Source: Moraxella oculi (GTDB lineage: Bacteria > Pseudomonadota > Gammaproteobacteria > Pseudomonadales > Moraxellaceae). Taken from it: a stretch of DNA of 42,333 bases. How positions within the stretch are numbered: position 1 is the first letter of the stretch; every line of letters starts with the position of its first letter. Made by a program: the position numbers and the translations under genes. The stretch spans positions 1-42,333 of the forward strand of contig NZ_JAMBAQ010000016.1 in NCBI RefSeq assembly GCF_023336735.1, given 5' to 3'. Below the pieces are notes generated by a model. It worked only from the letters and a program-made list of their open reading frames with translations. It did no database searches and was not told the origin of the DNA. Shown piece by piece: positions 8,289-17,583 of the stretch.

Positions 8289-10109
8289 ATGCTGACTTAT
8301 AAAGCCCCTTTAAGAGACATTAAGTTTTTGATGAATGACATGTTTGATTTTCAAGCACATTATCAAAACTTGGATAATGGAGCGGGAGCTGATGCCGAGA
8401 CCGTACAGATGATTTTGGAAGGCTTTGCTGATTTTTCTGAAAATGTGCTTGCCCCCCTCTACCAACAAGCAGATGCGGAAGGCTGCCATTTTAAAGATGG
8501 AGAAGTAACAACACCCAAGGGCTTTAAAGAAGCTTATCAGGCCTTCATTGAAGGGGGCTGGCAGGGCATTTCTTATCCAGAGCAATTTGGTGGCATGAAT
8601 CTGCCAATGTCGCTTAATCTCATCAAATCCGAAATGATGGGTACAGCAAACTGGCCTTGGGCGATGTATCCTGGATTATCCATTGGGGCAGTCAATACCA
8701 TCTTACAATATGGCCATGACACCCAAAAAGAGCAGTATCTGCCCAAGCTCATCAGTGGCGAATGGTCTGGCACGATGTGCTTGACCGAATCTCAAGCTGG
8801 CACCGATCTCAACCAAATGAAGACCCGTGCCGTACCCAATGGCGATGGCAGCTACGCCATCACAGGAACCAAGATTTTCATCTCGGCAGGTGAGCATGAT
8901 CTTACCGATAACATCATTCACATCGTCTTAGCTCGCTTACCTGATGCTCCAAAAGGCACCAAGGGAATCTCGCTGTTCATCGTGCCAAAGTTTTTGGTCA
9001 ATGAATCTGGAGAGATTGGCGAACGCAATGCCGTCGCCTGCGGCTCGATTGAACACAAGATGGGCATCTCATCATCAGCCACTTGCGTGCTTAATTTTGA
9101 TGCAGCAACGGGATATTTGCTTGGCGAACCGAACAAAGGGTTAAAAGCCATGTTCACCTACATGAATACCGCTCGCATCGGCACAGGCATTCAGGGGCTG
9201 GCTCACATGGAATTGGCTTTCCAAAACGCCCTACCTTATGCCAAAGAACGCCGTTCCATGCGTGCACTATCAGGCACTAAAGAACCCAATCAAGCTGGCG
9301 ATGCCATCATTCATCATGCCGATGTCCGTCGCATGCTACTCACCCAAAAAGCTTTTACCGAAGGGGCTCGCTCAATGATTTATCACTCGGCACGCTATGC
9401 TGACCATCTGTCAAATGCAGTGGCGGCAGGTGATGCACAAGCGATTAAAAAATGGGACGACAAGCTGGGCTTTTATACACCGATTTTAAAAGGCTTTTTG
9501 ACCGAACTTAGTATCGAATGTGCCAAACATGGGCAACAAATCTATGGCGGGCACGGCTACATCAAAGAGACAGGCATGGAGCTCATCGCTCGTGATGCTC
9601 GCATTGCTACCTTATATGAAGGGACGACGGGCGTGCAGGCTTTAGATTTATTGGGTCGTAAGGTCTTATTGCACGGTGGTGGTAAAGTAGTGCGAGACTA
9701 TACGGCAGGCATCATGAAATGGTGCGGTGAGTACGCCTTAGACAAAGACATGCGTCAATATGTCTGGGCATTGACCAAGCTGTGTGCCGAATGGAACATG
9801 CTGACCGCCCGACTGCTGCTCGCTGCTCGTAAAGACAGAGACATTGTATCAGCAGCCTCTGATGACTACCTGATGTATTCAGGCTATGTGATGATGGCTT
9901 ATCATTGGGCACGCATGGCAGCAGTTGCTTTTGAAAAGATGAAAAATGGTGGCGAACAACCTGATGAATTCTACCTTGCCAAGACCCAAACGGCAGAATT
10001 TTATTTCCAAAAAATCCTGCCAAGAAGTGATGCTCATGCCAGTGCCATGACCACACCAAGCGAGGTGATGACTAAGATGAAAATTGAGCATTTCGCCTTC
10101 TTGGATTGA
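8289..10109 (+). CDS. Long-form acyl-CoA dehydrogenase
   Basis: This FAD enzyme introduces the alpha-beta double bond in acyl-CoA during beta-oxidation. At about 606 residues it belongs to the long (DmdC/FadE5-like) class, with an extra N-terminal segment and a C-terminal extension relative to 380-residue acyl-CoA dehydrogenases. The ATG at 8289 is preferred over the upstream TTG because AAAGGA lies six bases before it and the protein then starts with the family-typical LTYKAPLRDIKF. Motifs include MCLTESQAGTDL, ITGTKIFISAGEHD and the catalytic Glu444 in LYEGTTGVQALDL. It is monocistronic with its own terminator at 10129. It probably works with fadBA at 25082-28445, although they are far apart. 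Confidence 0.93.
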   Translation: MLTYKAPLRDIKFLMNDMFDFQAHYQNLDNGAGADAETVQMILEGFADFSENVLAPLYQQADAEGCHFKDGEVTTPKGFKEAYQAFIEGGWQGISYPEQFGGMNLPMSLNLIKSEMMGTANWPWAMYPGLSIGAVNTILQYGHDTQKEQYLPKLISGEWSGTMCLTESQAGTDLNQMKTRAVPNGDGSYAITGTKIFISAGEHDLTDNIIHIVLARLPDAPKGTKGISLFIVPKFLVNESGEIGERNAVACGSIEHKMGISSSATCVLNFDAATGYLLGEPNKGLKAMFTYMNTARIGTGIQGLAHMELAFQNALPYAKERRSMRALSGTKEPNQAGDAIIHHADVRRMLLTQKAFTEGARSMIYHSARYADHLSNAVAAGDAQAIKKWDDKLGFYTPILKGFLTELSIECAKHGQQIYGGHGYIKETGMELIARDARIATLYEGTTGVQALDLLGRKVLLHGGGKVVRDYTAGIMKWCGEYALDKDMRQYVWALTKLCAEWNMLTARLLLAARKDRDIVSAASDDYLMYSGYVMMAYHWARMAAVAFEKMKNGGEQPDEFYLAKTQTAEFYFQKILPRSDAHASAMTTPSEVMTKMKIEHFAFLD

Positions 10110-10128
10110 TTGGCGTGATCTCCTTAAT

Positions 10129-10157
10129 AAAAAGCAGGTTGACACCCTGCTTTTTTT
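10129..10157 (+). terminator. Intrinsic terminator after acyl-CoA dehydrogenase
   Basis: A GCAGG/CCTGC core stem flanked by A5/T5 gives a ten-pair hairpin (10129-10138 with 10146-10155), a seven-base loop and a T run. Confidence 0.9.
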
Positions 10158-10306
10158 GATGTGTGAAATCCACCCCATGAAAGTCAAATTAACACACATG
10201 TTTACATACCCCACCCCCCAATCACGCCATTAAGTCGGTGTTTTTTTAAAAAAATACCAACAATCCATAATTTTAGCTTGCTTTTATCAATTTTTACAAA
10301 AAAATA

Positions 10307-10354
10307 TCGCCAAAACCAATAAAAAAGATTTGCCTTTTTGTACGGTTTTGGCGA
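10307..10354. repeat. Large perfect inverted repeat upstream of the amino acid importer
   Basis: TCGCCAAAACC at 10307-10317 is repeated as its exact reverse complement at 10344-10354. Inside lies a second stem, AAAAAG (10322-10327) with CTTTTT (10334-10339), around a six-base loop. The whole makes a 48-base two-tier hairpin. It overlaps a possible promoter (TTGCCT at 10330-10335 and GACAAT at 10353-10358, 17-base spacer). It is not followed by T's on the plus strand. On the minus strand it is followed by a T7 run. Its role may be an operator, a leader structure or a minus-strand terminator. Confidence 0.75.
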
Positions 10355-10447
10355 CAATAGCCCAATCAATATTTTTCATTTGGGATGGTTGCCAATATTT
10401 GGTCATCAGACATCACCCAATTTTTTCATATTTTTAAGCAAACCGAC

Positions 10448-11224
10448 ATGACCACCACCAATTCTATTGCCCTAGATTTACAAGACATTCATAAAAATTA
10501 TGGCTCGCTAGAAGTCTTAAAAGGGGTATCCTTGACTGCTCGTGATGGCGATGTCATCAGTATTCTAGGCTCTTCAGGGTCTGGTAAATCTACCCTGCTT
10601 CGCTGCATCAATCTGTTAGAAAAACCGACCAAAGGCAGGATTTTCGTCGGCAATGAAGAGCTGATCTTGACCGAAAAAAAAGGTGAATTGGTTGCTAAAA
10701 ATCCCAAGCAACTTGAAAAAATACGCTCTACCATCGGCTTTGTGTTCCAAAATTTCAACCTATGGCCACATAAGACCATCTTGGATAATATCATTGAAGG
10801 TCCAACACAAGTCCTAAAACAGCCTAAAGCCGAAGCAATCACCGAAGCCGAACGCCTACTGGATAAGGTCGGCTTATTAGATAAAAAAAACGCCTATCCA
10901 GACAATCTGTCAGGGGGTCAGCGTCAGCGTGTGGCCATCGCTCGTGCCTTGGCAATGAAGCCAAAAGTACTGTTGTTCGATGAACCAACCTCCGCCCTAG
11001 ATCCAGAGCTGGTCAATGAAGTATTGGCGGTCATGCGTGAGCTGGCATCTGAAGGTCGCACGATGCTCATCGTTACACATGAAATGCGTTTTGCTCGAGA
11101 GGTTTCGGATAAAATCGTCTTTTTACATCAAGGTCGAATCGAAGAAATGGGCACGCCTGACGAAGTATTTGACAACCCAAAATCTCCCCGCGTGCGTGAA
11201 TTCATGGCATCACACCGCTCATGA
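10448..11224 (+). CDS. hisP: Basic amino acid ABC importer, ATP-binding protein (HisP-like)
   Basis: This is the cytoplasmic ATPase of a polar amino acid importer. Walker A is GSSGSGKST (from residue 41), the ABC signature is LSGGQRQR, Walker B is [12 protein letters not shown], and the H-loop is [11 protein letters not shown]. The family-specific sequence [17 protein letters not shown], an insertion before the Q-loop, and [11 protein letters not shown] match HisP closely. An upstream in-frame ATG at 10385 would add 21 residues that the family lacks, so the ATG at 10448 is preferred, although neither has a strong ribosome binding site. The gene is followed by binding protein and two permease genes, giving the ATPase, binding protein, permease, permease order. 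Confidence 0.92.
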   Translation: MTTTNSIALDLQDIHKNYGSLEVLKGVSLTARDGDVISILGSSGSGKSTLLRCINLLEKPTKGRIFVGNEELILTEKKGELVAKNPKQLEKIRSTIGFVFQNFNLWPHKTILDNIIEGPTQVLKQPKAEAITEAERLLDKVGLLDKKNAYPDNLSGGQRQRVAIARALAMKPKVLLFDEPTSALDPELVNEVLAVMRELASEGRTMLIVTHEMRFAREVSDKIVFLHQGRIEEMGTPDEVFDNPKSPRVREFMASHRS

Positions 11225-11345
11225 GGCACCCACAGATGACCATGACAGACTGATGGCTGCTTGCACCACCAGTAATACATTCAGGCCTAATGACTGACTG
11301 ACAATCTATCCAAAACAATCACCACCCAATAATAGGAGCATATCA

Positions 11346-12119
11346 ATGAAATTAAAACTATTTGGTGCTTTGGCATTGACCGCTTTGGTAAGCGCTTGTG
11401 GTCAAAATAACCCTGCCGACACCCAGTCTGCTTCTGCAGAAAAACAGATCCGCATTGCCACAGAGGCAAGCTTCAAACCATTTAGTTATCTAGACACCAG
11501 TGGAGAGCTGGTTGGTTTTGAGATTGACCTTGCCAATGCTCTTTGTCAAGAGATGAAAGCCAAATGCGACATTCAAAACCAAGATTGGGAAGGTCTTATT
11601 CCTGGTTTAAAAGCCAACAAATACGATGCCGTCATGGCAGGCATGTCCATCACCCCAGAACGCTTAAAGCAAGTGGATTTTAGCGATTCGTATTTTCACA
11701 ATAAACTGGTATTGATTGGTAAAAAAGGCGTTGAGCTGTCTGCTGATGCTCTAGATGGCAAACAAATCGCCGTCCAACAAGCAACCACCTCTGCCGACTA
11801 TTTGGCACAACATCAGCCAAAGGCTACAATCAAAGCCTATGACAAACAAGACAATGCCTATCTTGATTTGGCTGCTGGGCGTGTTGATGGCATGATGTCA
11901 GACATCATACCTGCCTTAGATTGGTTAAAAACTCCTAAAGGTGCCGACTTTGAAATCAAAGGCGAACCCATTGACATTCAAGATCAAGTTGGCATTGCTT
12001 TGCGTAAAAACGATCCGCTCAAAGATGAATTTAATGCCGCCTTAAGCACGCTCAAAGAGACTGGCAAATATGACGAACTGGTGAATCATTACTTTGATGC
12101 CAATGTCATCAAACCCTAA
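11346..12119 (+). CDS. Amino acid ABC importer, substrate-binding lipoprotein
   Basis: The 257-residue protein is a family 3 solute-binding lipoprotein. The signal peptide ends with the lipobox VSAC (Cys18). The family signature is complete: ATEASFKPFSYLD, GFEIDLANALCQEMK, WEGLIPGLKANKYDAVMAGMSITPERLKQVDFSDSY. A clear AGGAG lies about seven bases before the ATG. HisP/HisQ/HisM-like neighbours make histidine, arginine, lysine or ornithine the expected ligands. The ligand cannot be read from sequence. A 228-base gap separates it from the first permease gene, as in enteric hisJ-hisQ. Confidence 0.92.
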   Translation: MKLKLFGALALTALVSACGQNNPADTQSASAEKQIRIATEASFKPFSYLDTSGELVGFEIDLANALCQEMKAKCDIQNQDWEGLIPGLKANKYDAVMAGMSITPERLKQVDFSDSYFHNKLVLIGKKGVELSADALDGKQIAVQQATTSADYLAQHQPKATIKAYDKQDNAYLDLAAGRVDGMMSDIIPALDWLKTPKGADFEIKGEPIDIQDQVGIALRKNDPLKDEFNAALSTLKETGKYDELVNHYFDANVIKP

Positions 12120-12152
12120 CGCACGCCGTCGTGCAGCGGTCCGTACGACAAA

Positions 12153-12202
12153 AAGACATCTTAGCAGCAGCCAGAACCGCATCATAAACCCAGCGATGTC
12201 TT
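12153..12202 (+). repeat. Inverted repeat in the binding protein-permease gap
   Basis: AAGACATC (12153-12160) and GATGTCTT (12195-12202) are exact complements with a 34-base spacer. Just before it, GTCGT and ACGAC (12128-12149) can form a smaller stem. Either could stabilise the upstream message. Neither has a T run, so this is not a standard terminator. Confidence 0.4.
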
Positions 12203-12383
12203 GACCGACAAAAAAATCATGGAATACTTGTGGCTTTGGTTTGCCTATGATTTGCCATCAACATTCATGCCAGATCACATTCCACGATGATTGAAATTTT
12301 GTTAAAATAGATGGTTCGGCTGTTGATGTCTGCACGCATCTACAAACTTGTGTTTATTCGTCTTTTTATGTAAGGCATTTTTT

Positions 12384-13106
12384 GTGTTTGACCTACAAGG
12401 CTACGGCCCAATTTTACTCAAAGGCACTTGGCTGACCATTCAGCTGGGCATCGTCAGTCTATTTTTTGGGCTGATGCTTGGCATATTAGGTGCTACCGCC
12501 AAGCTGTCTGGCATTTGGATACTGCAACGAATCGCCGACATCTATACAACAGTGGTGCGTGGCGTACCTGAACTGCTGATGGTATTTTTCATCTATTTTG
12601 GCGGTGATGCTTTGTTACAAATCATCGTCTCACAGATCGGCCATACAGGTCATGCTGACATGAGCCGATTTTGGGCAGGCGTGGCGGCATTATCCCTCAT
12701 GTTTGGGGCATATGCCACCGAAGTATTTCGCATGGCGATTGATGACATCCCAAAAGGTCAATGGGAAGCAGCACACAGCCTTGGCATGCGTCCGATTCAG
12801 ACCATCACACGCATCATCTTACCACAGATGTGGCTGGTTGCCCTACCTGGTATTGGCAATCTGACGCTGGTATTGCTCAAAGACACCGCTTTGGTCTCAC
12901 TCATCGGCTTGCAAGATCTGATGTATTATGCTGGTCATGCGTCTCAAAGCACCCAAAAGCCTTTTACTTTTTACATTGTGGCGGCTTTGATTTATTTGGC
13001 TTTGACGACCGTCATCACTCTTTTGATGATGCACTTTGAATGGCGTGCCAATCCAGCAACTCGCTATGCCAAAGCATTGATTAAAACCAAAGGGGGCAAC
13101 GCATGA
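12384..13106 (+). CDS. hisQ: Basic amino acid ABC importer, permease (HisQ-like)
   Basis: Inner-membrane permease of the importer. A GTG at 12384, with AAGG eight bases upstream, gives a 240-residue protein starting VFDLQGYGPILLKGTW, close to the start of HisQ. A TTG at 12348 would add 12 hydrophobic residues and has no ribosome binding site. The EAA loop, which docks on the ATPase, is EAAHSLGMRPIQTITRIILPQ. The region ALPGIGNLTLVLLKDTALVSLIGLQDL matches HisQ (the two halves are ALPGIGN and LLKDTALVSLIGL). About five transmembrane helices are expected. The stop overlaps the start of the next permease by four bases (ATGA). Confidence 0.9.
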   Translation: MFDLQGYGPILLKGTWLTIQLGIVSLFFGLMLGILGATAKLSGIWILQRIADIYTTVVRGVPELLMVFFIYFGGDALLQIIVSQIGHTGHADMSRFWAGVAALSLMFGAYATEVFRMAIDDIPKGQWEAAHSLGMRPIQTITRIILPQMWLVALPGIGNLTLVLLKDTALVSLIGLQDLMYYAGHASQSTQKPFTFYIVAALIYLALTTVITLLMMHFEWRANPATRYAKALIKTKGGNA

Positions 13107-13813
13107 TTTTAGATTGGCAAGCAGTCATCGAACAACTCCCCACCATGCTAAAAGCCTCTGTACTCACCATTCAACTGGTCGTCATGTCTTGTGTCATCGG
13201 ATTGATCTTGGGCGTTATTTTGGGGCTTCTGCGTTCATCTGAACATTGGTGGGTTAAGGCATTTCCTTTTACTTATATGTTCTTTTTTCGTGGTACGCCC
13301 CTGCTGATTCAGATTTTTTTGATTTATCAAGGACTTGGTCAGTTTGATTTCATTACAGAAAGCTTCTTATGGGAACCCATTTTCAAGCAAGCTTACTGGT
13401 GTGCCATCATCGCACTCACACTCAACACCGCAGCCTACATCGCTGAGATCGTGCGTGGGGCAATTGCCGCCATTCCAAGCGGCGAACTAGAAGCAGCAGA
13501 TGCCATCGGCATGTCAAGATACCAAAAAGCACGCCGAATCATGCTTCCTCGTGCTTTTGGCATCATGATTCCAGCTTATAGCAATGAAGTGATTTTTATC
13601 CTAAAAGGCAGTGCCTTAGCCGCATCCATCACTCTAGCAGAGCTGACTTATACAGCCAAGAATCTCGCTGCCAAGAATTACATGCCCATTGAAATGTATA
13701 CAGCTGCTGGCGTGATCTACCTGATATTGGCATGGATCATCATGATTGGGTTTAGACTCTTTGAAAATCGCATCAATAAGCACAAACGCCACACACCCCC
13801 AGCAGTGTCATGA
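13103..13813 (+). CDS. hisM: Basic amino acid ABC importer, permease (HisM-like)
   Basis: The second permease, 236 residues, pairs with the HisQ-like subunit. Family markers are FFFRGTPLLIQIFLIY near residue 60, ALTLNTAAYIAEIVRGAI, the EAA loop GELEAADAIGMSRYQKARRI, and IPAYSNEVIFILKGSALA. These are the same blocks seen in HisM. The ATGA overlap with hisQ implies translational coupling. A strong terminator follows directly, so this is the last gene of the importer operon. Confidence 0.92.
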   Translation: MILDWQAVIEQLPTMLKASVLTIQLVVMSCVIGLILGVILGLLRSSEHWWVKAFPFTYMFFFRGTPLLIQIFLIYQGLGQFDFITESFLWEPIFKQAYWCAIIALTLNTAAYIAEIVRGAIAAIPSGELEAADAIGMSRYQKARRIMLPRAFGIMIPAYSNEVIFILKGSALAASITLAELTYTAKNLAAKNYMPIEMYTAAGVIYLILAWIIMIGFRLFENRINKHKRHTPPAVS

Positions 13814-13816
13814 CCT

Positions 13817-13845
13817 AAAAAAGAGCGACATACCGCTCTTTTTTT
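13817..13845 (+). terminator. Intrinsic terminator of the importer operon
   Basis: GAGCG (13823-13827) pairs with CGCTC (13834-13838) around a six-base loop, extended by A6 on the left and T7 on the right. The flanking A and T runs could make it work in both directions. Confidence 0.9.
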
Positions 13846-13884
13846 ATGGCATGGCAACCCCAATCCACCATTCAAACAATTCAA

Positions 13885-13913
13885 TCAAAAAACAAGGTGG
13901 GTCAGACCCACCT
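13885..13913 (-). terminator. Intrinsic terminator of hslO
   Basis: AGGTGGGT (13895-13902) and ACCCACCT (13906-13913) form a perfect eight-pair stem with a three-base loop. On the minus strand it is followed by TGTTTTTTG. It lies 19 bases after the hslO stop, tail to tail with the importer terminator. Confidence 0.85.
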
Positions 13914-13931
13914 CATACGGCTCAACACATG

Positions 13932-14819
13932 TCATGAGAACAGAGTATGAATCGCCTTTTCATCAAAGTCATAAGACGCACCACAGAACCCACAATCCAA
14001 AGACAGCCTGCCACCATGAACCTCCAGTGCACGCATGGCCTCTTCATGCCCAAGCTGTAGTATTGCCGCTTCGCTTTTGTCCACTGAGCAAGTACAGCCA
14101 AACTCTAATGGCACCACCTCTGGAATGACCACTTCTTCTTCATGATATAAACGATGCAGTATCTCATTAGCACCAAGCTCAGTCAGCTCATCTGCCCTAA
14201 TGGTGGCGGTCAGGGCTTTCATACGCTCCCACAAATCTGGATCATCTTCACGGTCTTGATCGCTTTGGGGTAATAGCTGTACCAACATACCACCTGCCGC
14301 CTGATCATCGGTGGCAATCTTCAATAAGGTTGGAATCTGTGCCGACTGCTTTTGATAGTGTGCCAAGCACTCTGCCAAATCATCACTCACACGCTCCACG
14401 ATACCCTGATAGGCTTCGCCTTGCTCTGGATGAATGCTGATGAATAGCACACCTTGCCCAAGCTTGCTGAACGCTTGACGACTCGTGGTGATGGTTTGCC
14501 ATGCGTCATCATCACGAAAGCTTGCCAAAGCTCGCACCTGCCCTGCGTGGTCGCACTCTGCCATCGCCCATGATAAAGGCATGCTGTCATCTGATGAGTG
14601 TAGCTGTATTGATAATCTCCCATTGATCTTTAATGTGCCAATGAGTAAGCTTGCCGCCACCAGCATTTCACCCAGCAATGCTTTGATGGCATTGGGGTAG
14701 TTTTTTTTGGTGATGACGGTTTGATACGCTTTGGTCAGACGCACCACATCACCACGCACAGGTGAATTTTCAATGAAAAAGCGTTGACGGTATTGGTCTG
14801 GCTGCTGGACTGAAATCAC
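13932..14819 (-). CDS. hslO: Redox-regulated chaperone Hsp33
   Basis: Hsp33 is a cytoplasmic holdase switched on by oxidative unfolding. The protein has the family core (FFIENSPVRGDVVRL at the start, LYHEEEV before the zinc domain) and the redox-sensing zinc site with four Cys: CTC at 232 and 234 and CGFC at 266 and 269. A GTG at 14817-14819, with AAGAAG about seven bases upstream, gives 295 residues beginning close to the E. coli start. An ATG at 14879 would add 20 poorly conserved residues. It is a single gene with its own terminator, divergent from the flavoprotein gene at 15003. Confidence 0.94.
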   Translation of the reverse strand: MISVQQPDQYRQRFFIENSPVRGDVVRLTKAYQTVITKKNYPNAIKALLGEMLVAASLLIGTLKINGRLSIQLHSSDDSMPLSWAMAECDHAGQVRALASFRDDDAWQTITTSRQAFSKLGQGVLFISIHPEQGEAYQGIVERVSDDLAECLAHYQKQSAQIPTLLKIATDDQAAGGMLVQLLPQSDQDREDDPDLWERMKALTATIRADELTELGANEILHRLYHEEEVVIPEVVPLEFGCTCSVDKSEAAILQLGHEEAMRALEVHGGRLSLDCGFCGASYDFDEKAIHTLFS

Positions 14820-14960
14820 GATGATACTTCTTATGTGGCTAAATTTATCCCTATATGGGGGCGGCTTGACAGATTGCAATCATCACCATTTCAATCAGAT
14901 ATGCCAAAATAAAATATACATAGTCTAAAATAGCATAAATTAGCCCCCAATAGGCTGGCT

Positions 14961-14966
14961 TATAAT
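14961..14966 (+). promoter_or_regulatory. Candidate -10 box for the 15003-20724 gene set
   Basis: A perfect TATAAT lies 36 bases before the first ATG. The matching -35 is weak. AGCC and GGCT flank the spacer as a small inverted repeat just upstream (14942-14955). Confidence 0.45.
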
Positions 14967-15002
14967 GTTAGTTCATATTTCAATCACAATATTGAGCCCA
15001 TC

Positions 15003-16106
15003 ATGAGCCATTCATCTCAACAGTCAAGCGAACTTTTACATCACATCGAAACACTTGCCAAGGCACATCTTACCCCTAAAGTCATCGATATTGATCAAGG
15101 CTACTATCCGCTTGCTGAAATGTCAGTTTTGGGAAAAGCTGGTGCATTTTCAAGACATCTGACCGATCACGGTGGAGATTTTGGCACGGCGATTTTGGCG
15201 ACCGCTAAGATTGCCCAAACCTGTGGTACGACAGGCTTTTTATCTTGGTGTCATCAAGTGTGCGGCCTGTATTTAGACCAGTCTGACAACCTGCTTTTAA
15301 AACAGCAATTTCTCGCCAAGCATGCCATCGCCGATCGCTTTGGTGGCACCGCCCTATCCAACCCAATGAAAACCTGGGCAAACATTGAGACAATGATTTT
15401 AAAGGCCAAAAAAGACGGACAAGGCTATCGCATCACAGGCACATTGCCATGGATCAGTCACATCGCACCAGATCAGTATTGCGGTGCTGTTGCAGTCCTT
15501 GAAGACACAAAAGAGCAGCTATTTTTCCTACTTCAATTCGACGACATGCGAGCAGGAAAATGGCAGCTGCACGCTTGCCCAACCTTTGCAGGAATGGAAG
15601 GTTCTAGCACTTGGCGGATTGAACTGAATGATTACCCCATCACCACCGACGACATCATCGCCATGCCCTGCCAAGAATTCATCAAACGCATTCGTGGTGC
15701 ATTCGTCCTGATGCAGCTGGGCATCGGTGCTGGCATCATCGCTGGAGCGATTGACGACATTCGCCAAGGTACGGCTGTCAGCAACGCCTTTTTAGAAGAT
15801 CAAGCAGGCACACTTAGCCTTGCTTTGGATAAATTAACAGCCACGACTCTCAAGCTTGCTGAAACGCCTTTTGACACTCATCACGATTTTTTCTTAGATG
15901 TACTCAATGTCAGAGAGCAAGGTGCGATGCTATGCCTACAGGCCACACAAGCTGCCATGCTACACCAAGGTGCAAAGGGCTACCTGATGATTGCCAATCC
16001 CCAACGCCGTCTGCGTGAAGCACAGTTTGTGGCGATTGTTACCCCTGCGATCAAGCATTTGCGTTATTTATCCCATCAAATCATGAGCGAACCTCAGGTT
16101 AGGTAG
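15003..16106 (+). CDS. Acyl-CoA dehydrogenase-like flavoprotein
   Basis: The 367-residue protein has the acyl-CoA dehydrogenase layout: an N-terminal helical domain, a middle beta domain with [13 protein letters not shown] (the usual xxITGxKxWxS pattern), and a C-terminal helical domain with a [16 protein letters not shown]-like helix. The YEG-type catalytic Glu segment of true acyl-CoA dehydrogenases is not seen at the C-terminus, which ends shortly after [19 protein letters not shown]. Together with a rubredoxin reductase and a sulfonate/nitrate-type importer downstream, this suggests a flavin-dependent monooxygenase of the SfnB/DszC kind rather than a beta-oxidation enzyme. That is inference. 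It is separated from the next gene by 74 bases. Confidence 0.75.
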   Translation: MSHSSQQSSELLHHIETLAKAHLTPKVIDIDQGYYPLAEMSVLGKAGAFSRHLTDHGGDFGTAILATAKIAQTCGTTGFLSWCHQVCGLYLDQSDNLLLKQQFLAKHAIADRFGGTALSNPMKTWANIETMILKAKKDGQGYRITGTLPWISHIAPDQYCGAVAVLEDTKEQLFFLLQFDDMRAGKWQLHACPTFAGMEGSSTWRIELNDYPITTDDIIAMPCQEFIKRIRGAFVLMQLGIGAGIIAGAIDDIRQGTAVSNAFLEDQAGTLSLALDKLTATTLKLAETPFDTHHDFFLDVLNVREQGAMLCLQATQAAMLHQGAKGYLMIANPQRRLREAQFVAIVTPAIKHLRYLSHQIMSEPQVR

Positions 16107-16180
16107 CTTACTTTTTTAGCATTAATGACAACCAATTCATTTACCAAAAAAAACTGACAACACTCACTAAGGATAACAAA

Positions 16181-17536
16181 ATGATGGCAACTGATGGTCG
16201 TGGTGATTGGCGAAAATTCATCTGCTTGGCTTGCGGATATGTTTATGATGAAGAGGTGGGCGATGTTGATGGCGGTTTGCCTGCTGGCACTCGCTTTGAA
16301 GACATTCCTGACGACTGGCAGTGTCCGCTGTGTGGTGTGAAAAAAAGCGATTTTGAGCCGTATGAACAGGCAGAAGATGCTGTGCTTGATGTCATAGAGT
16401 TCACCGACGATCAAGCAGGCATTGTCATCGTTGGTGCTGGCTTGGCTGGTTGGAGTGTGGTTGAGGCATTGCGTGCGATTGATGACAACATCAATATCAC
16501 ACTCATCAGTGCCGATGATGCTGACCGCTATCACAAACCCATGCTGTCTGCTGCCATCAGCCAACAAAAAACACCAAGCGACTTGGTGCGTACTACAGGC
16601 ATGGAAGCCGCCAAAGTCGCCAATATCCGCCTAGTTGCCAACACTTTTGTTACCAACATTGATGCCCAGTCTCAGCAAGTGCACACCACGCGTGGTATCA
16701 TCGGTTATGATGATTTGGTGCTTGCCATTGGTGCTACTCCTGCATACCCACCCACCATCTGCCCCGATTCGGCATGGCACATCAACCATCTACAAAGATT
16801 TTCAGGGTTGCAAAATCGCCTAAAAGATGGAAAAAAACACATTGCCATCGTTGGTGCTGGCATGGTTGGTACCGAATTTGCAGAAGATTTAAGACGAGCA
16901 GGACACGCAGTAACACTGATTGATGTCAGCACATATCCATTGAGTGCATTATTGCCGAAAGTGGCAGGCGAACGGATTTTGAGTGCCATCGTTGATTTGG
17001 GTGTTGATTTCATGGGCGAAACGATGGTGCAGGCGGTTCATCACGATGAGCATGGTCGCACCCTACAACTGATGAACAGCACCGATGGACAAACCCAATC
17101 TTTAACAGTTGACGAAATTGTCGTGGCGACTGGCTTGATGATTGATGAACGCCTGCCAATCCGAGCTGGCATCGCATTTGACAGACGCACAGGCATCGTC
17201 GTCGACAAAAAAACACTTCAAACAAACATGCCGCATATCTATGCCATTGGCGACAGCATCAGCATAGATGGCGTGCCATGTCGCTATGTCGCCCCACACC
17301 GAGCCCAAGCCGCCGCCATTGCAAGCCATATTTTGCAGGGCGTAGGTAATTATGAGCACAAACCGCCAATGATTCGCCTAAAAAACAAAAGCATCGCTGT
17401 AACTGCTCATGGTCTGCCAAAAGCTGATGGCAACTGGCATGTTGTCAATGATGACATGAATGAACTGTCTTTGGAAATGCACCAAGATGGGCAAGTCATT
17501 GCTAAGGCATTGCTAAAAACACCCATCAAAAGCTGA
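16181..17536 (+). CDS. Rubredoxin domain fused to FAD-dependent rubredoxin reductase
   Basis: The 451-residue protein joins two electron carriers. Residues about 10-60 are a rubredoxin with a Fe(Cys)4 site: C15-x2-C18-G and C48-x2-C51-G, with the typical DDWQCPLCG. Residues about 80-451 are a two-dinucleotide-binding flavoprotein: FAD loop VIVGAGLAG (82-90), NAD(P)H loop [12 protein letters not shown], and the FAD-binding IYAIGDSI. The reductase part resembles RubB/NorW. Electrons would pass from NAD(P)H through FAD to the fused rubredoxin and on to a partner, perhaps the flavoprotein encoded upstream. AAGGA lies before the start. A second ATG directly follows the first. Confidence 0.93.
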   Translation: MMATDGRGDWRKFICLACGYVYDEEVGDVDGGLPAGTRFEDIPDDWQCPLCGVKKSDFEPYEQAEDAVLDVIEFTDDQAGIVIVGAGLAGWSVVEALRAIDDNINITLISADDADRYHKPMLSAAISQQKTPSDLVRTTGMEAAKVANIRLVANTFVTNIDAQSQQVHTTRGIIGYDDLVLAIGATPAYPPTICPDSAWHINHLQRFSGLQNRLKDGKKHIAIVGAGMVGTEFAEDLRRAGHAVTLIDVSTYPLSALLPKVAGERILSAIVDLGVDFMGETMVQAVHHDEHGRTLQLMNSTDGQTQSLTVDEIVVATGLMIDERLPIRAGIAFDRRTGIVVDKKTLQTNMPHIYAIGDSISIDGVPCRYVAPHRAQAAAIASHILQGVGNYEHKPPMIRLKNKSIAVTAHGLPKADGNWHVVNDDMNELSLEMHQDGQVIAKALLKTPIKS

Positions 17537-17583
17537 CATGATGCACTCAACATACTTAAAAAGCATGGTTTAAAAAGCAACAT

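Noticed and set aside
10307-10354. Reading the large hairpin as the terminator of the acyl-CoA dehydrogenase gene
   Set aside because: A better terminator with a T run lies at 10129-10157, and the large hairpin has no T run on the plus strand.
16094-16567. 157-codon minus-strand open frame over the start of the rubredoxin-reductase gene
   Set aside because: The plus-strand gene has full rubredoxin and FAD motifs. The antisense frame has none.
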